64,000 nt of DNA from Algoriphagus marincola DSM 16067. Lineage in GTDB: Bacteria > Bacteroidota > Bacteroidia > Cytophagales > Cyclobacteriaceae. A program made the translations under genes and the position numbers. Below the pieces are notes generated by a model. That model was not told where the DNA came from. It ran no database searches and worked only from the letters and a program-made list of their open reading frames with translations. Below are positions 52,381-60,412 of the stretch, one piece after another. Location of the stretch: assembly GCF_000429405.1 (NCBI RefSeq), contig NZ_AUBU01000002.1, positions 372,001-436,000 of the forward strand. Reading direction: 5' to 3'. Every line of letters starts with the position of its first letter. The first letter of the stretch is position 1.

Positions 52381-54162
52381 TCAATTTCTGTGAGCTTTCA
52401 CCCAAGCCTTGGGTGTTAGCCCGGTGGATTTTTTGAAAAAGTCATTGAATACCGATTTGGAAGTAAATCCACTTTCATAGGCCAAGACTAAAAGCGTGAT
52501 ATGGGCATTCGCCTTATTTGTTACTTTTTGCTTGAAAATCGCCAGGCGATGGGAATTGATATAGTCATTGAAGTTTTGACCCAATTTCATATTAATCAGC
52601 CAGGAAAGTTTGTTGGGGTGCAGCTCAATTTGTTCTGCCAAAGATCTTAAAGTCAGGTTGGTATCTGTCACCACTTCTTCCAAGGCCATTTTTTCCCGAA
52701 GGCTTTGAAGAAAATGCTCACATTCCTCCTCGGACATCTGACTGTTTTGGGCGATGATAAGCTGCTGATTGGAGGGATCCTGACGGTGGGCTTTGTGGTC
52801 TTGGAAATTCATCTGATCGTAGATTTCCTGAAAGCGCTCGTCTTCCCGGATATTATCCCAAACCCACCAATATTTCAGGCTGACCATCATGCTTGATTTC
52901 TCTTCCAATCCTTTCTTCAGAAAGTGTATTGCCTCATCGGGTCGGTTCATCAGGCTGTACAAAGCCGCAGGGTCACAGGGGTCGATGTAGTGACTTTTTT
53001 CGAGTTCCTCAAGGACCCCTTCCGTCTCTCCGCCCAGTACTTTGACAGTCATCAGGTCTAGTTTGACCAATCCCTCTCCGTTTGTCAGGTCAACGGCTCT
53101 ATCAAGGGTTTGAAAGGCTTCCTCAAATCTCCCCAAATAGCCTAAAACCAAGCCTTTCCAACGAAGAGCCTCACTGAAGTTTGGGTCAATCCGCAGGCTT
53201 TCTTCAAAGGCAGGAAGAGCTTCCTCAAATCTACCAGAAAGGTAATAGCAAAGTCCCAGCCACCAGTAGCTGATGATGTGGAGGGGATCCCGGGATTGAT
53301 TTTCCTTGGCAATGGCAATGGCTAAGTCATAGTCCTTTTGGATGAAAATATAGTAGTTAGTGATGAAGTCGATCTCATTATTCAGCCCGGCCGCAACTGC
53401 CTCATTGTAGGAGTCGATAGCAGCTCCCCAGTCCCAATCATGAAAAAGATGAACGTAAGCCATAACTTTATGGGCACGCATGTCCTTGGGATTGATAACA
53501 AGAGCTTTTTGGGCATATTCCCTCGATTTCTGAAAGCCCTCCTTGGCTGAAATCAGATTGAATCCTGCATGATGCAAGTAGGTTTCCCCGATGTAGGCAA
53601 AGGCTTCATGAAAGTCAGGGTCCAATTCGGTCGCCTTGGCAAACAAGACCAGAGCTTCTTTGACATCGACCAAATCTTTTCGCTTAAAGTGATGACTGCC
53701 TTTCAGAAAAAGATCGTAGGCTTCAGGATTGGTCGTTTTGCTGGACACAAGGCTGTCCTCTATTTCCAAGTGCCCAAAATTCTCCCGAATTCGATCTGCG
53801 ACCAATAAACTAATTTCATCCTGCAAATCGAAAATATCCTCGAGTGTCCGGTCAAAGGTTTCGGACCAAATATGGAACCCGTTGTCCGTTCGGATGAGTT
53901 GGACAGCGATCCGAACCCGACTTCCAGCTTTTCGGATGCTTCCCTCAATCACAGAGGAAACTCCGAGTTTATTACCAATGATCCGAACATCTATTTTCTG
54001 CCCTTTGAAAGCAAAGGAGGAAGTTCGGGCAATGACTTTTAAGCTTTGGATTTTGCTCAGGGCGTTGATGATTTCCTCGGCCATTCCGTCTGAAAAATAT
54101 TCGTTTTCCGGGTCAGAACTGAGGTTGTCAAAGGGAAGTACAGCAATGGAGCGTTGATTCAT
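52381..54162 (-). CDS. AraC-type regulator fused to TolB-like and TPR domains
   Basis: The 593-residue protein has an N-terminal TolB-like domain (about 1-135: IAVLPFDNLSSDPENEYFSDGMAEEI, SVIEGSIRKAGSRVRIAVQLI) of the type found in adenylate cyclases and CadC-like regulators. Several TPR repeats follow (about 160-430, e.g. AFAYIGETYLHHAG, SYWWLGLCYYLSGRFEEALPAFEESL). The C-terminal AraC DNA-binding domain (about 490-593) has two helix-turn-helices: LRSLAEQIELHPNKLSWLIN and VLAYESGFTSKSVFNDFFKKSTGLTP. No membrane segment or signal peptide is seen, so it acts in the cytoplasm. It is followed 5 nt later by the MFS exporter and lies within the block of four shared palindromes, so it is the prime candidate for their binding protein. 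Confidence 0.9.
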   Translation of the reverse strand: MNQRSIAVLPFDNLSSDPENEYFSDGMAEEIINALSKIQSLKVIARTSSFAFKGQKIDVRIIGNKLGVSSVIEGSIRKAGSRVRIAVQLIRTDNGFHIWSETFDRTLEDIFDLQDEISLLVADRIRENFGHLEIEDSLVSSKTTNPEAYDLFLKGSHHFKRKDLVDVKEALVLFAKATELDPDFHEAFAYIGETYLHHAGFNLISAKEGFQKSREYAQKALVINPKDMRAHKVMAYVHLFHDWDWGAAIDSYNEAVAAGLNNEIDFITNYYIFIQKDYDLAIAIAKENQSRDPLHIISYWWLGLCYYLSGRFEEALPAFEESLRIDPNFSEALRWKGLVLGYLGRFEEAFQTLDRAVDLTNGEGLVKLDLMTVKVLGGETEGVLEELEKSHYIDPCDPAALYSLMNRPDEAIHFLKKGLEEKSSMMVSLKYWWVWDNIREDERFQEIYDQMNFQDHKAHRQDPSNQQLIIAQNSQMSEEECEHFLQSLREKMALEEVVTDTNLTLRSLAEQIELHPNKLSWLINMKLGQNFNDYINSHRLAIFKQKVTNKANAHITLLVLAYESGFTSKSVFNDFFKKSTGLTPKAWVKAHRN

Positions 54163-54477
54163 CCAATTGAAAAAGGCACCAAAAAAATACCTTGATAATG
54201 AGAATTAAATTTGAACAGCTTTCAAGATAAAACTTCCTGAAGTTTTTTGGCAAAAGAAAAGAGTTAAAAAACCAATGTTTAGGGAATAATCATATGTTTT
54301 TTTATTCATGAAGGACATTTCGTCCTGCAAAACCATTCCTTAAATCCACATTTTTTCAAAGTCCCGATTCTCACCAAAACGTCCGCAATTACATTTTGGG
54401 ACGATTGACCTTGCCCTGTAGGTAAAATTTGTCCTATCAATTTGAAACAAACACAAGTCTTACTTAAACACAAAAAA
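54163..54477. other. Divergent regulatory region between the AraC-type regulator and the second barrel gene
   Basis: This 315-bp region carries operator copy D, its promoter element and a leader that is nearly the same as that of the gene at 49862. No ORF is accepted here. A minus-strand frame at 54306-54539 lies over the promoter and the barrel start and is rejected. Confidence 0.7.
54380..54403 (+). promoter_or_regulatory. Shared operator, copy D
   Basis: Read on the minus strand (the same relation to its gene as copies A-C) it is CGTCC-N14-GGACG, then TTTTG. It is 23 nt from ATTTG at 54427-54431 and 74 nt from the start at 54478. Confidence 0.75.
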
Positions 54478-55128
54478 ATGAAAAAGCTATTCATCGTAAT
54501 CCTTACAATGGCCTCACTAAGTGCCTTTGGCCAAAACAATTTTCCGAAGGGGAGAGAAAAGGCGGTAGACTACAAATACAGGATCAGTACTCCCGGAATC
54601 ACCGTGCCCCAGTTTTTTACCAAATCATGGGATGACCGAACCAACACCCAACATATCGAGCTTCACGTCAAGCGAAATCTTGATAATAAAAACATCATCG
54701 GGTTGAAGTTTGCCACTTGGCGTTTATTTCAACCAATGGGGATTCTTTGGTGGGATGGGCTACTCGATAAGGTGGAGTCAGAGACAGAGTTTTATCCCGG
54801 GCATGTGCGGGAAACGGGAATTGGATTTAGCTACCAGCGAATGCTCTGGAAAGGTCTCTTTGCCACCGTGGAAGTTCTACCACAGTTCAAAACCTATTTG
54901 GATGAGGAGGGTGAAAAAATAGGGAACGGATTTAAACTCTATAATTCCTTCCACCTTGGCTATCATTTGGCATTTGGCAAGAAAAAGCGATTCTTTGTGG
55001 AGCCTCAGGTTCATTCCCAGTTTTGGGTATTTGATACAAATACGCCCGATGGCTTCAAGCAGTTGGATGATCAATGGAAAAACTATTTCCTCTTTGAGCC
55101 CAATATTTACTTAGGGTTGAAGTTTTGA
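54478..55128 (+). CDS. Outer-membrane beta-barrel protein (unit D)
   Basis: The 216-residue protein has a signal peptide (MKKLFIVILTMASLSAFGQ). The body is rich in aromatic strands (WDDRTNTQHIELHVKR, IGLKFATWRLFQPMGILWWDG, YNSFHLGYHLAFGKKKRFFVEPQ) and ends IYLGLKF, fitting an outer-membrane barrel. No family name can be given. The start at 54478 is chosen since the frame upstream (54442) lies within the transcribed leader. It is divergent from the regulator gene and carries operator D. Confidence 0.78.
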   Translation: MKKLFIVILTMASLSAFGQNNFPKGREKAVDYKYRISTPGITVPQFFTKSWDDRTNTQHIELHVKRNLDNKNIIGLKFATWRLFQPMGILWWDGLLDKVESETEFYPGHVRETGIGFSYQRMLWKGLFATVEVLPQFKTYLDEEGEKIGNGFKLYNSFHLGYHLAFGKKKRFFVEPQVHSQFWVFDTNTPDGFKQLDDQWKNYFLFEPNIYLGLKF

Positions 55129-55487
55129 TCGCTTTGAAATTGAAAGGATTTGTATTAGAATTTCCTGAGTTTGTCTGGAGCTTTTTTCAGGCAGGCTCAG
55201 GTTCTTATTTTTTTAAGATTCATTCTTAAAGGAGGGTGGGATTTTTCCATGCAGAGTTTTGGCCATGCCAAGTCAAGCCAAGATTTCTATTTAACTCCGG
55301 TTTGCTCTACTCAAGGCAACAAAGATCATTTCTTGGTCAGCCTATTTCATCTCCTCTAGAAAGCGTTTCCTAGTGGAATTTATGGTAATATTTCAATTTT
55401 TAAATAAATAAATTTGTGATTTAATTGATTGATTAGAACCATATTTAAAATTCTTGGTTAATTTTCAAATCATCAAAAACCTCAACC
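55129..55487. other. Gene-free stretch between two barrel genes
   Basis: The 359-bp region has no convincing gene. A 62-codon frame at 55171-55359 has no RBS or recognisable features and is likely chance. The final 100 bp are AT-rich and may hold the promoter of the next gene. Confidence 0.5.
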
Positions 55488-56159
55488 ATGAAATATTTTA
55501 TCTCCTTTGCACTAGTATTATTTCTTTCCACATCTTTTTTGCAAGCCCAAGATTCCGAACCCGCCTATCCCAGCAAGTATTGGAGTTCAGGAGGGGAATG
55601 GATTTTTTCTACTGGAAACGTTGAGGGACAAAATAATGTCGTACGATGGTCTCCTGTGATCAACCTTCAGAATTTTCTCAACTTCGACAGAAGTCAAAAC
55701 TTTGGGTGGTTTACCGGAGTGAATCTGAGAAATGTGGGTTTTATCTATGACGAGAGCCCTTCCATCCGTAAGAAATTTAGAACCTACAACCTAGGAGTTC
55801 CACTAGGTTTGAAATTTGGGAATTTGGATAAAACCTTTGTCTTTTTGGGCTATGAACTAGAAATGGCCTTCAATTACAAAGAAAAAACCTTTGTAGACGA
55901 GCGAAAGACGGATAAATTCAACGTTTGGTTTAGCGATCGAGTGAACCTCTTTCAAAGTTCTGTTTTCGCAGGAATTAGCCTTTCCAACGGTACCAGTATT
56001 AAGTTTAAATACTATCCAACCGGATTTTTCAATCAGGATTTTACCATCTCTGAAATGGGCCAAGCTGTTAGGCCTTACGAAAATCTTCAAGCAAATATTT
56101 TCTACGTTTCACTGAGCTTCGATATTTTTGATAGAGGAGAATTCTCTTTTGGTGATTAA
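55488..56159 (+). CDS. Outer-membrane beta-barrel protein (type B porin-like)
   Basis: The 223-residue protein has a signal peptide (about 1-20, ending LQAQ), barrel-like strands (NFGWFTGVNLRNVGFIYDE, YNLGVPLGLKFGNLDKTFVFLGYELEMAF) and an aromatic-rich end FYVSLSFDIFDRGEFSFGD. Not assigned to a family. It is monocistronic and ends before a bidirectional terminator. Confidence 0.75.
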   Translation: MKYFISFALVLFLSTSFLQAQDSEPAYPSKYWSSGGEWIFSTGNVEGQNNVVRWSPVINLQNFLNFDRSQNFGWFTGVNLRNVGFIYDESPSIRKKFRTYNLGVPLGLKFGNLDKTFVFLGYELEMAFNYKEKTFVDERKTDKFNVWFSDRVNLFQSSVFAGISLSNGTSIKFKYYPTGFFNQDFTISEMGQAVRPYENLQANIFYVSLSFDIFDRGEFSFGD

Positions 56160-56194
56160 GTTTTTTTCCGACTTAAGATAGACTTAAAAATCAA

Positions 56195-56232
56195 AAAAGC
56201 CCCTGCAAGTAGATTTTGCAGGGGCTTTCGCT
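56195..56232. terminator. Bidirectional terminator between barrel gene and PQQ-like gene
   Basis: Stem aagcccctgcaa/ttgcaggggctt (56197-56208/56216-56227), loop 7 nt, with A run left and T-rich sequence right. Confidence 0.85.
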
Positions 56233-56246
56233 TTTCAAGCTATTCT

Positions 56247-58142
56247 TTAATTCTTTAAATCAAAAGCACTGATTTCGCCACTTCCTGATAGGTAGTAGAG
56301 GAAGCCTTCGATATCATCGACTTCGTAAACAGGCTTTTTATCCTTAAGAACGATCTCTTTTTCGGTATTTCCGGTATCCTTATTTACCTTGACTAATCCT
56401 ACACCATCACTCAGATCGGTAAGGATAAACTGGTCGTTGGCAGTTGCCATAGTAGCTTTAAATCGCTTGGTCATCTCTCCGTAGGAAACAGAAGCAATAT
56501 TGGAGAAGCTTTCTGCAGCTGCTGCATTTCTATTGGCACGCTGGGCCTCTGCACTGCTGTATTCCCCGATGTAGTAAGAATAGGTGGATTGGGACGCTGC
56601 CGCTGCCGCTACTGTTGCTGAGGCTACAGTCAATGCACCCAGAGCAACTTTTGCAAATGTACTTTGGCCGGGGGCCTTATGGAATACATGGTAATTTTCC
56701 TGACCATCGACATCAAGTAGCATCATATTTTGATCCGAAGCCAAATACAAGCCAGAAGATCGCATCCCCATGGTGTTGGGACTTTCTTTACCTTCAAATT
56801 TCAACTTAGCCAGTGTGCTGAGGTCTCCTGTATTTTCATCTATTGCCAAAATCTCCTCACCCGTACTGATCAGATATCGTCCATTCGCTTGGTCATAAGC
56901 ACTGGTCACTGAAATTGCTTTCTTGTATTGAATACCCTTTTTCCATTTGGCATCACCCGTATTTAGGTCGATGATATTTGCATCGGTATCGGTGATGTAG
57001 ATCATTCCTTGTGGGGTGGTGGCCATGGTGTGAATATTTGCTCCGGTATCAATTGGCTTTTTAAAGAGCGGTGTGCCATCAAACTTGATTTTGTTGATTC
57101 CGCCTTCTGCCAAACCAAATAATATTCCATCCTCCATGACATAAAAATGCTGCACATAGCCTTTGGTTTTAGGAGCTTTTTCCCAGAGATCCTCTCCGGT
57201 TGCGGCATCGAGGAAGGCAATTTTTGATTCTCCACTACCACCAATTTGACTTACAAGGCTGCTTCCGCCTTTGAATACATCGCTGACTACAGCCAAGCCG
57301 CCCGGAAGAATCTGAAAACGCGTGACCGAGCCCTTGATTTTGCGCTCGTCCTCCCAAAGTTCCTGTCCATCTTTTCCGAATTTATGGATTCGGGTGTCCC
57401 CATTGGACCGTTCCTCAAATCCGTAGATTTCATTTCCTGTTTCATCTGCCACCATGCTGGTGATATTCTTAATTTCATTTTGCCAGATGATTCCACCTTC
57501 TTTGACATTGGCGGATACCACACCTTTTGTCGTTGGAACAAACACTTGATCATTGAGTAGGAATGGGGCACCTGAACTCATGGGAATTGCTGCCGCACTT
57601 CGCACTTTGCCGGCATTTGGGTCCAGATTGGCAAAGCCATCCTGCTTACCTGTAGCCAAATCATAGATGCCCACAGCCAAAACTTCCCCTTCACTCTTCT
57701 CTCGATTGCCTACTACAACCAGTTTGTTTTCTGGGATAAAAATCTTCAGCTGCGCAATTTGCTTCCATCCATTTTCTTCGGTTACGAAGACTTTTTCTCC
57801 GGTGATCACATCGATCACGGTTCGCTTAGAGTTGGCAAAGATGGTCCCGGGAATCTGGGATTTTCCGCCCTGAGTCAATACAACATATGGACTCATGGGT
57901 ACCAACTCCATCTCCTCTTCTTTGATCTTTCCATACTCCGCAAAGTTGAAGTGTGGACTACTTGCACCAGGTTTAATCCCAGCCAATCCGTTACTGCCAT
58001 TTACCAGCAATACACCTGCATCTGTCAGGGTCATTTTTTCGATTTTCCCACCGATTGTATACTTAAAGGTGGGAGCTGTCTGCGTCCAAGCCTTTCCTAC
58101 CAGGAAGGCCAGCGCGAATAATAAGAAGCTTAATTTTTTCAT
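56247..58142 (-). CDS. Secreted PQQ-like beta-propeller repeat protein
   Basis: The 631-residue protein has a signal peptide (about 1-20). Repeated propeller blades of the PQQ/WD40-like kind lie across about 30-480, with motifs GGIIWQNEIKNI, AATGEDLWEKAP and NTGDAKWKKGIQ. An Ala/Ser-rich segment (TVASATVAAAAASQSTYSYY, about 505-525) interrupts the last third before further blades. The fold is typically a ligand-binding or scaffold propeller. No enzyme motif is seen. Function is unknown. It is monocistronic and convergent with the preceding barrel gene. Confidence 0.82.
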   Translation of the reverse strand: MKKLSFLLFALAFLVGKAWTQTAPTFKYTIGGKIEKMTLTDAGVLLVNGSNGLAGIKPGASSPHFNFAEYGKIKEEEMELVPMSPYVVLTQGGKSQIPGTIFANSKRTVIDVITGEKVFVTEENGWKQIAQLKIFIPENKLVVVGNREKSEGEVLAVGIYDLATGKQDGFANLDPNAGKVRSAAAIPMSSGAPFLLNDQVFVPTTKGVVSANVKEGGIIWQNEIKNITSMVADETGNEIYGFEERSNGDTRIHKFGKDGQELWEDERKIKGSVTRFQILPGGLAVVSDVFKGGSSLVSQIGGSGESKIAFLDAATGEDLWEKAPKTKGYVQHFYVMEDGILFGLAEGGINKIKFDGTPLFKKPIDTGANIHTMATTPQGMIYITDTDANIIDLNTGDAKWKKGIQYKKAISVTSAYDQANGRYLISTGEEILAIDENTGDLSTLAKLKFEGKESPNTMGMRSSGLYLASDQNMMLLDVDGQENYHVFHKAPGQSTFAKVALGALTVASATVAAAAASQSTYSYYIGEYSSAEAQRANRNAAAAESFSNIASVSYGEMTKRFKATMATANDQFILTDLSDGVGLVKVNKDTGNTEKEIVLKDKKPVYEVDDIEGFLYYLSGSGEISAFDLKN

Positions 58143-58406
58143 TTGTTTGGGAGGTATAAAATTCCTTTAATTGATAGGATAAAGAAAGATTAATGACTCC
58201 CGATTTACCATACGCTATTTGTCGTATTTTACCAGATATAGGCCAAGGTTTCATTCCAGTTATTTCTGGATATTAAAAAACTTGTCAGCGGAAAGTTTAG
58301 GGTTAAACCTTTAATCATAGCCTTTTTTATTGTAATCTTGATACTAAGACGATTATTCCTATCCCTCTCCTTGAGGAATCCGTAGTAAAAGATGTAAACA
58401 AGAAAT

Positions 58407-59384
58407 ATGGAAGACAGAAACTATCAAATCAATATCAATCCGGACTGGATTCGGAAGTACCTCAGTAAAATTCTGATTGGGGTTGTATTACTAATTGGAC
58501 TATTCTCGAGTATTCGGACCGTGGGTCCTGAAGAAGAGGGAGTGGTCATTCAGCTTGGGGAATACAATCGTACCGTGCAGCCTGGGCTGAACTTTATGCT
58601 GCCCTTCGGAATCGAGCGAATGTATAAAATCCCGGTTCAGAGACAGCTCAAGCAGGAGTTTGGCTTTAGAACCACCCGTGCAGGTCGTGAGTCTGAATAT
58701 ACCAAATCTGGCTATGGAGATGAAAGTATGATGCTTACAGGAGATCTCAACTTGACTGATGTGGAGTGGGTGGTGCAGTATCGAATCACTGATTCCTACA
58801 AGTTTCTATTCAAAGTAAGGAATGCAGAAAAGACGCTTCGCGATATGTCTGAGTCAGTTATGCGAAAAGTAGTAGGTGACCGGACCGTCAATGAGGTGCT
58901 AACAGTCGGACGTCAAGAGGTGGCTTCCAGTGTAGAGGTTCGACTTCAAGAAATGTGCGACGAGTACGAGAATGGAATTCGAATCGACCAGGTTGTTTTG
59001 CAAGATGTGAATCCCCCGGAGCCAGTCAAGCCTTCCTTCAACGCAGTAAACCAAGCGCAGCAAGAGCGGGAAACGCTCATTAATCAGGCTGAAGCTGAGT
59101 ACAACCGAGTAATTCCAAGAGCTCGGGGTGAGGCAGAGGAGACAATTCAATTGGCGGAGGCTTTCGCCCTGAATCGAGTCAATCGGGCCAAAGGAGAAGC
59201 GGAGCGATTCAATTCTTTGTATTCGGAATATGTAAAGGCTCCCGAAGTCACCAAGCAGCGAATCTACCTCGAAACGATGGAGAGTATTCTTCCGAAAATC
59301 GGTAACAAAATCATTGTGGATGAAAAAGGAAACAATGTGTTGCCTCTCTTGAATATTGATAAAGTAAAAACCCCGCAGCAATGA
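58407..59384 (+). CDS. hflK: FtsH protease modulator subunit HflK
   Basis: The 325-residue protein has one N-terminal membrane helix (about 20-38) followed by a band-7/SPFH domain (VGPEEEGVVIQLGEYNRTVQPGLNFMLPFG) and a long coiled coil with VINQAEAEYNRVIPRARGEAEE. HflK and HflC form a membrane complex that surrounds and modulates the AAA protease FtsH. It overlaps hflC by 4 nt. Confidence 0.93.
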   Translation: MEDRNYQININPDWIRKYLSKILIGVVLLIGLFSSIRTVGPEEEGVVIQLGEYNRTVQPGLNFMLPFGIERMYKIPVQRQLKQEFGFRTTRAGRESEYTKSGYGDESMMLTGDLNLTDVEWVVQYRITDSYKFLFKVRNAEKTLRDMSESVMRKVVGDRTVNEVLTVGRQEVASSVEVRLQEMCDEYENGIRIDQVVLQDVNPPEPVKPSFNAVNQAQQERETLINQAEAEYNRVIPRARGEAEETIQLAEAFALNRVNRAKGEAERFNSLYSEYVKAPEVTKQRIYLETMESILPKIGNKIIVDEKGNNVLPLLNIDKVKTPQQ

Positions 59385-60319
59385 ATCGAAAAAGAATAAT
59401 AAGCATCGTAACCGTGGCGATTTTCACCATTTTGCTATTCAATAGTTATTTTATTTTGGATGAAACCCAGCAGGCCATTGTCACTCAATTCGGTAAGCCC
59501 GTGGGTGAGCCTCGGACCGATCCAGGAGTGAATTTTAAGATTCCATTCCTTCATAAGGTGCAGTTTTTCGACAAACGATACTTGGAGTGGGATGGAGACA
59601 AGAATCAGGTGCCTACCAAGGATAAGAAATTCATCTTCATTGATACCTATGCGCGTTGGGAGATTACGAATCCCTTGCAGTTTTTCATCCGACTTCGGGA
59701 CGAAAGATCAGCTCAATCCCGATTAGATGATATCCTGGATGGGGAAACTCGAAATGCCATTGCTAGCCATGACTTGCTGGATATTGTCCGGTCTACCAAT
59801 CGAGAACCGGAGATCACCGAGGATTTCATGGAGGAGATTGAGGTGCTCCAAGATATCTCGGTAGGACGAGATGAGATAGAACGGATTGTATTGGAGAAAG
59901 CCAATGAGCGAACAGCCGATTTGGGGGTTCGTATTCTTGATTTCCGATTTAAGCGAATGAATTATGTAGATGATGTGCGGGATCGAGTCTATGACAGAAT
60001 GATTTCTGAAAGAAATCGGATTGCTGATCAGTTTCGCTCTGAAGGACAAGGTCGCGCTCGTGTGATCGAAGGTAACAAAGAGCGGGACTTGGCTCAGATT
60101 CAGTCGGAGGCATTCCGAGAAGCTGAGGAAATCAAAGGTCGGGCAGATGCCGAGGCAACTGCGATTTATGCATCAGCATACAATAAAAACCGTCAATCCA
60201 TTGAACTTTATAAGTTTTTGAGAACGATGGAAAGCTTCGAAAAATCCATGGATGGAAGCACCAGTATTGTGTTGTCCACCGATTCGGAGTTTTTCAAATA
60301 TTTGAGAAAGTTGGATTAA
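59381..60319 (+). CDS. hflC: FtsH protease modulator subunit HflC
   Basis: The 312-residue protein has an N-terminal membrane helix (about 7-27), the SPFH domain (FILDETQQAIVTQFGKPVGEPRTDPGVNFKIPFLHKVQFFDKR) and a coiled-coil tail (SERNRIADQFRSEGQGRARVIEGNKERD). It pairs with HflK, with which it shares a 4-nt overlap, and is followed by a strong terminator. Confidence 0.93.
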   Translation: MNRKRIISIVTVAIFTILLFNSYFILDETQQAIVTQFGKPVGEPRTDPGVNFKIPFLHKVQFFDKRYLEWDGDKNQVPTKDKKFIFIDTYARWEITNPLQFFIRLRDERSAQSRLDDILDGETRNAIASHDLLDIVRSTNREPEITEDFMEEIEVLQDISVGRDEIERIVLEKANERTADLGVRILDFRFKRMNYVDDVRDRVYDRMISERNRIADQFRSEGQGRARVIEGNKERDLAQIQSEAFREAEEIKGRADAEATAIYASAYNKNRQSIELYKFLRTMESFEKSMDGSTSIVLSTDSEFFKYLRKLD

Positions 60320-60356
60320 TAAATAAGTGAACGAGTATCAAAGCTCTCCGTATTGA

Positions 60357-60397
60357 AAAAGAAATAGGCTGCCATTTGACAAGGGCAGCCTATTTTG
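60357..60397 (+). terminator. Terminator after hflKC
   Basis: Stem aataggctgcc/ggcagcctatt (60363-60373/60384-60394) with T-rich right flank. On the other side an A-rich flank makes it usable for the convergent TonB receptor gene too. Confidence 0.85.
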
Positions 60398-60412
60398 ATT
60401 ATTACCTGTTAA

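Noticed and set aside
52376-52405. Upstream start for the MFS exporter
   Set aside because: It would overlap the regulator gene by 25 nt; the ATG at 52375 gives the usual short cytoplasmic N-terminus and a 5-nt gap.
54442-54477. Upstream start for the barrel gene
   Set aside because: Residues before MKKLFIV lie in the conserved leader and would spoil the signal peptide.
55171-55359. 62-codon ORF in the gap before the barrel gene at 55488
   Set aside because: No recognisable features, mixed composition and no conserved neighbours; probably chance.
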